Positions 9,316 to 15,418 of a stretch of DNA of 15,418 nt are shown here, piece after piece. The stretch spans positions 1 through 15,418 of the forward strand of contig JAKOGH010000775.1 of NCBI GenBank assembly GCA_024811115.1, given 5' to 3'. Every line of letters starts with the position of its first letter. The first letter of the stretch is position 1. A program made the position numbers and the translations under genes. This stretch comes from Terana coerulea. Taxonomy: Eukaryota; Basidiomycota; Agaricomycetes; Polyporales; Phanerochaetaceae. A model generated the notes under the pieces. That model did not search any database and had not been told where the DNA came from. It saw nothing but the letters and a program-made list of their open reading frames with translations.

Positions 9316-10285
9316 CGATGGCGCGACGGGAGCCGTACTGCGTCGCATCGAAGAGGGTTCCGTCGAGTTGCGAAGCGGCCGAATAGGCGGTCAATGTAAT
9401 AAGTCGCGCTTCCTGGGCGGCGATGCCTAAGCGTCAGAAAAATTTGCTGTCAGCCTGGATCGTTGATGTGGTGTTAATGCTGCAGCTACTGACCGCCGTC
9501 GTTGATATTCTCACCGTCTGTCAGGACGCTTCCGGCGCTGGCAATTGGCACTTCCACCCTCGAACGCGCAAGGGTTCAAGTTGTGCCACAACCAAGGTAA
9601 TTGGAAAACCTAGAGCATTCAAAGGTGTGAGCCATGCGGCCAACTATACACAGAAATTTGTCGTTAAGCTTTGGCCACACTTTATATGGTTAGCTAGGCT
9701 GCGTAGATCGAGACGCGCGCGCGGGTCATTTCGTCTGAATGCTGCTGCTCATGTGGCTCGAGCAACAAACGCTTGACGTCAATATCATGGAATGTGACCA
9801 AGGCCTAGGGACTGCCAACGGCGTCACTCACCTGTACGGTTGATAGAGAGCAGCGCCTCAACAGAATGAGTGTCGAGTGAGCTAATGCCGCAGTGGACCG
9901 ATGCAAAAGCCTGGCGGAGGAGGATCGTTTGAGTGCCAAGCCCGCCGCGTTGCTAGGCGACCGTCCGAGCGAGTCGGAGGCAAGGTTAAAATCAGACTCC
10001 GAAGTCATCGTGGCGTAAAGGTGGGCCGCCGGCGCCATTTCTCTGGCGTCGCTTGCCGCCAACTGGCACGGAGCTCGGGTTCTCTGTGGCCACTGTCGTC
10101 GCGCATGACGGCATGCAGCAGCTTACGGGCGTTGGTGGCTATGGGCGAGGCGCTCTAGTAGTCGACTCGCGCAATGGCAAGTTAGCTGGCAGGTACCACG
10201 GCCTGGCTGCTCCCCTTCCATCGAACCGTTGCTCGCTCTCAGAACTCTGCATCTACCCCAGCCTCGAGGCCGGCCGAAGCTCACC

Positions 10286-12569
10286 ATGAGTTCAAGTTTT
10301 GAGTCCACTATTTCTGCTGCTCCGTTGGGCAGGTTCAAGGAGTACTCCTTGGTGATAGCAACATCTGGCGTTACGACTCTCAACGTGCGCAGTAGTCTTT
10401 TACCACCCCGAACCCTTTTGTTGACCTTCTCGTGTCCGCAGGTCTTCTTGAACGGCGCGTTGACTGTGGCACTACCGACAATTGGTAAAGATCTTCAATT
10501 CCGACAAGTACGTCCACTGGATGACAAGGAAGCTGTTGTGTATCTCATGACGTGGACTAGGGAGACTTGCAATGGCCCTTGAACGTTTATGCGTGAGTTC
10601 GACCTCAGGCTGTGCTCAGGGCATATGGTGGCGCTCGCCCTGCTCACACCTGCCTGTCTCCTCAGACTCTCGTATGGATGCCTTCTCCTGTTCTTTGGCA
10701 GAGTTGGCGACATTGTCGGAGGCCGCACAATGTTCTTGCTCGGTTCGACCTGGTTTGCGATATGGTACGTCGGGCTGTCCGGATTTTTCCACCGTGGCGG
10801 CTCGCTCAATCCATGAATTTCAGGAGTATCGCCGGTGGGTCCTCTAACGACGCGCTGGACTTTCCAAGAGCCTGACCCGTCTGGACAGCCGCCTTCGCGC
10901 CCAGCGTCGTCACCTTTATCATCTTCGTCGGCCTTCAGGGTCTCGGTGCGGCCGCGAACACGCCGGCGGGCATCAGGATACTGACGACTGCATTCCCTGC
11001 GGGCAAGCGCCGCAACCAAGCCTTCGGCATCCTCGGCGCGGGACAACCCGTAGGCTACATCTCGGGCCTCGTCGCCGGTCCGTATCTCTTCTACTCGCCT
11101 TACTTGCCGTGTGCCGACCGATTATTCGCAGGTGGTTTGCTCGCCGAAAGTCGTGCTACATGGCGTGCGATATTTTACATCCAAACCGGGCTCGGCTTGT
11201 TCTTCGTGGTGCTTGGATGGTTCGCTTTGGACCACGTCGTAGAAGAGAAGCGGTACACGAAGGGTCTGGATTGGGGTGGCGCGGCTCTCAGCACAGTCTC
11301 CATCGCTCTGCTCACGTACAGCCTCGCGTAAGTCAAGCACTTCTCCTCCCTGTATTTGATTGAACCTCCCATGCAGTGACTCAACTGTCGTCAAACGAGG
11401 GTGGAACGCTCCGCAAATTCCGTCTCTCTTCACCATCTCGCTCCTGCTGTTGGGCTGCTTCATCTATTATGAGAGGTGGCGTGAAGAGAGAGGTCTCGCG
11501 GTTCTTATGCCGCTCAGCATGTGGAATCAACCCGGGGCGAAGATGGGCAGCATGGTTACTCTGGTGTTTTTGCTTGGTGAGCTCGTTGATTGGACGCTGA
11601 ACACACCGAGAGCTACTCGTGCTGAAGACCATCAACTACAGGTTCAGCTTCAATTCGGTCAACTACCTCGTCACCCTTTAGTACGTTCCCCTTTATAGTG
11701 TACACTCCCTGCCCTGCTAACACCATGCGCTGATCAGCTTCCAGCAAGTGCAGCTTCTAAACCCTCTGCAGACGGCGCTGAGGTTCATACCAACCACCAT
11801 ATCTGGATTTGTTGTCAACATCGTCACGGGGTACACTATGAGCCGGATCCCCGGACAGTACCTCATTCTCGCAGGATTGCTCGGCAGCATCGTGCGTAGC
11901 CAGCCAGTGATTTCTGTTCTGATCCCAGCCCAATGTTAATTTACCTTCGCACAGGCCGCTCCCCTCATCTTTGCGCTCATCGACGTGCACTCGTCGTACT
12001 GGGCGATGGCGTTCCTCGTCCTCATCTTCGTCGGTACGCACCATCACTCGTGCCCCCGCTCCGCTGCTTCGCGCTGACCTTGCGTATCAGTCGGCGCGGA
12101 CGCCGTGTACCCTGTCGGCAACCTGCAGGTCTGCTCCGCGTTCGCAGACGACTCGCAGGCACTCGCCGGCGGCGTCTTCAACGTCGCCACACGGGTGCGC
12201 CTTTCCTCCCCCGCCCCGTCCGTCCACACGGCTGACTATTGTTTCCCGCATGCGTAGATCGGCACCTCCATCGGCCTCGCCGTCATCTCGAGCGTCGCGA
12301 CCGCCGTGTCCGCGCGCTACCACCGCGCGCACCCGTCGCTCGCCGCGGACGCGCCCGAGGTGCTCATGCCTGGCTTCCGCGCGGCGGGCTGGGCGTGCTT
12401 TGCGGCGGCGCTCGTCAGCTTCGGCATCGCGCTCGTGCGCCTGCGCGGGATGGGCGTCGTCGGCAGGCAGGCACCCGGGGTAGAGGAGAACAGCAGGATC
12501 GGCGATGTTGAGCTGCAGCAGAGCCCGCGGGCTGATGTGAGCAGTGCCGCAGAGCCGAAGGCAAAGTAG
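10286..12569 (+). CDS. MFS drug:H+ antiporter, DHA2-type (14-TM) transporter, 13 exons
   Basis: Plasma-membrane or vacuolar efflux pump of the major facilitator superfamily. Exons: 10286-10384, 10442-10507, 10561-10592, 10666-10764, 10824-10834, 10889-11077, 11132-11327, 11377-11576, 11642-11680, 11738-11891, 11955-12033, 12091-12194 and 12258-12569, about 526 residues. Landmarks: LNGALTVALPTIGKDLQ in TM1-2, motif A as GRVGDIVGGRTMF, GLQGLGAAANTPAGI, the motif-C-like GILGAGQPVGYISGLVAGG, then hydrophobic segments to a charged C-terminal tail. The layout fits fungal DHA2 aminotriazole-resistance-like pumps. An 11-nt exon (10824-10834) is needed to join the phases of exons 4 and 6. At the end of exon 8 the phase is one base short; a T5 run at 11567-11571 read as T6 would restore it. 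It is divergent from P450-C, so the substrate may be that enzyme's product or a toxic aromatic (inference). Confidence 0.87.
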
Positions 12570-13180
12570 ATGACGGACCGCCCGATGCTAGCTTTTGCTG
12601 CATTCGAGCTGGAGCTCACCGGCGCTTCGTGCGCTCGATGTTTATTCGTATTTGTACTGCTTTCTGCACTTGCCAGTGTGTCTCGTGTCTCTTTAGATTT
12701 GCTATCATACTCCTATACTCCTATCTTTACCCATATGCCACGTAAGTAAGTAACGTACTTACCCTGAGCCCCTACCTGGTCATTCATCAGTCCGAATGGC
12801 TAGGTATAAGTATGTCTGCTGGCCGCTGGCTGATTTACGCGTCCCCGGTATCTCTTCGGGTTCCTCCACAACACGTACCATTTCTGATCCGTTTCGTCGT
12901 CGGTCCGACTGTTTAGCTCAGCCCTCGCAGTCTCGCGCAGCGTTGACATCCCGGCTTAGTCCGCTCATCGTCTGCGGTAGCATTCATAGGGCTGTCGGAG
13001 CCTCGGGCGGTGTCTAAAAATCCGTTCTATACGGTAATACCTCATATCCCTTACAGCCTCAGTCAATGCTTGGTAGTCCAATCTACACCGCTTCTGTGTT
13101 ATTTCATCAGTTTATTGGTGCGCCTCCTGCTTTACATATATATCTCATTAACTGACCACAAGCCTTGCAGCAGCCTCGGC

Positions 13181-13228
13181 CAACGCCACCCTGACCAAAT
13201 GCTACCCTAGCCAAACGCCACCCTGACC
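13181..13228. repeat. Three-copy degenerate 16-bp tandem repeat
   Basis: Units of the form CAAACGCCACCCTGAC, CAAATGCTACCCTAGC and CAACGCCACCCTGAC follow one another. They differ at a few positions and in one unit by one base. They lie in non-coding sequence downstream of the MFS gene. Confidence 0.7.
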
Positions 13229-13511
13229 TTCTCCCCGGAACGAAGTGAAGGAGCCTCTTGTTTTTGAACCATACAAATCATGAACGAACCTCATCGGAAT
13301 ACATACCATGAATGCTTTGCCACTTGTATATCACATACATCAGTCAATGTGTAAAACTCGTAAATATGTCAAAAGGTATGTTTGACAGTTGCACAGTGCA
13401 CATGAATCGTTACACTCATCCAGCATGAAAATAGGCCTTAGAAAATGTCGACTGCACACTCGTATGTTGATCGTTTCGCCAAGATTCGGGAGTAACGTCT
13501 GTGAGCTGCAT

Positions 13512-13736
13512 CTAGCGCTTTTCATGCACTGGCAACTGCGGAAACATCTGCATGATAGCAGAGTCGGGATCCTGGAGGGAGTGTCCTTGAACAACACACT
13601 CGACGAATATCGCGTCCAGCGAACAAGCTTCCACAATTTGCAGCAACAGCAAATCGAGCTCCTTGAGGTGATCGCACTTGGATACCCAGTCTTCCCGCAC
13701 GTCGCAGCAGGAGGCGAACGTCAAGGTAAGCTTATT
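13512..13736 (-). other. Possible 3' coding fragment of unknown function
   Basis: A minus-strand frame ends in TAG at 13512-13514. It reads a Cys- and Leu-rich stretch including WVSKCDHLKELDLLLLQIVE and FVECVVQGHSLQDPDSAIMQ. About two thirds of third codon positions are G or C, more than in the overlapping plus-strand frame. No start, upstream exon or family could be assigned. It might be a remnant or chance. Confidence 0.22.
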
Positions 13737-13870
13737 ACAACTGCACGCATTGGATTTTGGGGCACTCCGACCATAACCGTTTGCGTCAAATTTATTAGCT
13801 CGAGTTTCGTAGTGTCAACGCAGACCCTCTAACCGCCGACTAACGTCGAAGAGATTGCTTGCCTTAGTCA

Positions 13871-14366
13871 TCACTGAGATGCCAGAGGTACCACAACCAT
13901 CTCAATCGATACCATGTGATTAATGAGGTCGGCCCATCCTCCGCCCAAGTATGCCACCTCATCCTCCTCCACATCAGCCCCAAGCGTTGCATAGCGCAGA
14001 GTGAGACTGAGCCTAGTCGATCCGGATTTCCATGTCCCAGATTGACCAGTGTTGCAGTTATACGATAGGTCCCAAACGTCTTGAAAGCCTGGGAGCGGTC
14101 CAAACCGTGCTTTGAAACATATCATCATATCCTGTAATGAGAGAAAGACATTGTCAGTAATGGAGTATGTATATATACCTGATCTGAATATCTATGTACC
14201 TCGTATATTGAGCCCTTTAGCCACGCTCTCGAGAACGCCAGCCTATGGCCACGGCATGTTACCACAATCCATGGCTTCATTTGTGGCGTACGTGGGACCA
14301 AGCTGCATCTCTGAAGCCCGCCGCTGCCTCCTCGATTTCTTGCGCAGATAGAATTCGGTCGCTCAT
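13871..14366 (-). CDS. Small unknown protein, three exons, about 123 residues
   Basis: Exons 14366-14292, 14214-14179 and 14131-13871 are joined by phase-0 GT-AG introns of 77 and 47 nt and form an uninterrupted frame. The protein starts MSDRILSAQEIEEAAAGFRD, an acidic-amphipathic stretch. It continues with GSIYEVHRYSDQ and then FGPLPGFQDVWDLSYNCNTG, followed by alternating polar-hydrophobic residues (SGSTRLSLTLRYATLG) suggesting beta strands, and ends YLGGGWADLINHMVSIEMVV before a short tail. No signal peptide or membrane segment is seen, so it is probably cytosolic. A TATA-like box lies about 60 bases upstream of the ATG. The beta-rich middle and conserved-looking Trp residues hint at a small beta-sandwich or binding fold, but no family is recognised. 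Confidence 0.55.
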
Positions 14367-14422
14367 GGGCGTCGGCGTGGTGGATGGTTGGTCCCTAGAG
14401 CTTAAGTGAGCAAAGGTCCGAT

Positions 14423-14432
14423 CCTTTTATCC
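14423..14432 (-). promoter_or_regulatory. TATA-like box of the small unknown gene
   Basis: The minus strand reads GGATAAAAGG about 57-66 bases upstream of the ATG at 14366. It supports the start chosen for that gene. Confidence 0.4.
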
Positions 14433-14604
14433 TCTCAGCACGGTATGTGACTCGGGAAAGCGATTACTTAGTTCTATGGTCTACGTGCTCACTTTCTCAC
14501 GTCTGCGATAATCCTCGCAGCTAGAACCCAGCACTTGCCTCGAGGCCTTATCATGCGGTCCGTCGTGACCACAAATAAAGAAATCCATTAGAAAATATTA
14601 CAAC

Positions 14605-15418
14605 TTAGGCATCTACAAAGTCTTCATCTTCCGTAGCTTCCGTTTCGACTGTCACTGTCGATGCAGATTCTGGCAACATCGGGCCCGACATCAGTAGGCG
14701 TGTATGGAAACAACCTATTGCATAACGTACCACTGATGGGCAGCGGCGGATGCTGCTTCTCGGCGCCATGCTCTCGTGCCACTGCATCCTTGAAGCCCTC
14801 CTCGAACAGGTCGTCGTTCTCGACGGGGCTCAGGATCGCCGCGGCAAGCTTGCCGCGGTTTTTGCTCGAAAGCTCTCCTTCCAGGCTTGCACGGCCTCAG
14901 GCATTTTGCCGGGTGCGTACGTCCGTGCAAACAGTGCCGCCTCCGGGCGCGCTGCGTCTTCACGAGGAGGTCTACGCACGCGGCGGGGTTACCGAGCTGC
15001 AGCAGGGAGGCAAAGGCGAGGTTGTTCTGGCCTTTCTCCTCTGAGCCCATACTGCATGGTCAGCTTTTGCGGATACGGGGTGGGCAGTTACGTTTACCTG
15101 CTTTGACGGCCAATTTTGCTAGCCCGTCTTGATCGCCTATAGCGAGCAGCAGCAACATCAGTGCACTCAGGTCGCCAGCCCTCTCGAAAGACTCTCGTGC
15201 GAGGTCAAATCGCCAGACGGTGAGAGCACGGTCACCGATGGCCTTCCACTTGGCCTCGGACTCGTGCTCTGGTACCGACCGTGCAATTTCCACTGCGGCG
15301 TCAAGATCGTCGAGCTGTAGCGACAAATCGAACTTATGGTCGGGGTCGGTGGTGATCTCAAGTGCAAGCTCCTTGAACCCTGGGAGCAAAACATTCAGCG
15401 AGTGACAGCGTGAGTACC
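14605..15418 (-). CDS. SEC27: Coatomer beta'-subunit, C-terminal part (runs off the right edge)
   Basis: Beta'-COP is a core COPI coat subunit for Golgi-to-ER retrograde transport. Visible exons are 15379-15098, 15040-14731 and 14669-14605. An acceptor at 15380 shows more exons to the right, so the N-terminal WD40 propellers lie outside. The segment has the alpha-solenoid end of the family: DPDHKFDLSLQLDDLDAAVE, AKWKAIGDRALTVWRFDLAR, AGDLSALMLLLLAIGDQDGL, EKGQNNLAFASLLQLGNPAA and CVDLLVKTQRA, then an acidic tail ending DEDFVDA. Introns of 57 and 61 nt are GT-AG with consistent phases. Two single-base losses in the middle exon (about 14945-14947 and 14877-14878) break the raw frame, yet residues on each side stay family-like (PEAALFARTYAPGKMPEAV, then LAAAILSPVENDDLFEEGF). 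In an essential gene this points to sequence errors. Confidence 0.88.

Larger units (their letters stand above)
8735..10285. other. Divergent intergenic region between P450-C and the MFS gene
   Basis: About 1.55 kb separate two start codons that point away from each other. Open frames on both strands were read; none shows a recognisable domain, splice pattern or family motif, so no gene is called. The region should hold the promoters of both flanking genes. Contents noted: the P450-C TATA box and a 24-bp tandem duplication at 9274-9315. No TATA box is clear next to the MFS start. Confidence 0.6.
12570..13870. other. Convergent intergenic region after the MFS gene
   Basis: The 1.3 kb between the MFS stop and the stop of the small minus-strand gene contain a TACTCCTA duplication near 12709-12725, a 16-bp tandem repeat at 13181-13228, and a possible coding fragment at 13512-13736. 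The longest plus-strand open frame (13389-13832) has no recognisable features. The rest shows no gene. Confidence 0.5.

Noticed and set aside
9423..9776. Plus-strand open frame with a hydrophobic start in the divergent spacer
   Set aside because: One hydrophobic stretch only, then low-information Arg-rich sequence; no homology recognised and no start context.
12903..12975. tRNA-like TTAGCTCAG motif
   Set aside because: Only an A-box-like fragment is seen; no B box, acceptor pairing or anticodon arm could be built.
13389..13832. Plus-strand open frame of 147 codons
   Set aside because: No family motif, mixed third-position use and no promoter or splice support; the opposite strand looks slightly more coding.

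Overview
The window looks like nuclear DNA of a basidiomycete fungus, most likely an agaricomycete and possibly a wood-decay polypore. The reasons are many GT-AG introns of about 47-77 nt in every recognisable gene, GC-rich third codon positions, a DASH/Dam1 kinetochore gene and a coatomer gene in typical fungal form, and a cluster of fungal cytochrome P450 genes. Species cannot be fixed from the sequence alone.

Layout. On the minus strand from the left: an intact nine-exon P450 (36-2045, called P450-A); a spacer with an imperfect inverted-repeat element rich in CCAAGG/CCTTGG (2173-2838); a tandem paralogue that is a clear pseudogene (3046-4843, P450-B); the DASH complex gene DAM1 (5274-6252); a short orphan coding remnant (6453-6635); and a third, unrelated P450 of CYP53/benzoate-hydroxylase type (6793-8734, P450-C). 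A 1.55-kb gene-free spacer then separates P450-C from a divergent plus-strand DHA2-type MFS transporter of 13 exons (10286-12569). After a convergent spacer come a small three-exon unknown gene (13871-14366, minus) and the 3' end of the coatomer beta'-subunit gene (from 14605 to the right edge, minus).

How the genes fit together. P450-A and P450-B are a recent tandem duplication in which one copy has decayed. P450-C and the MFS transporter are divergent and share an upstream region, which suggests an oxidise-and-export pair for an aromatic or other small molecule; that is inference. DAM1 and coatomer beta' are housekeeping genes that frame this accessory block.

Quality note. Four otherwise well-phased genes (DAM1, P450-C, the MFS gene and coatomer beta') carry single-base length changes, mostly in short mononucleotide runs. 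Splice phases and C-termini fit perfectly once these are allowed for. The simplest reading is indel-prone draft sequence, so those genes are annotated as genes. P450-B is different: it has a 0.2-kb deletion, a nonsense codon and a broken splice donor. No tRNA, rRNA, CRISPR array or intact transposon was seen.
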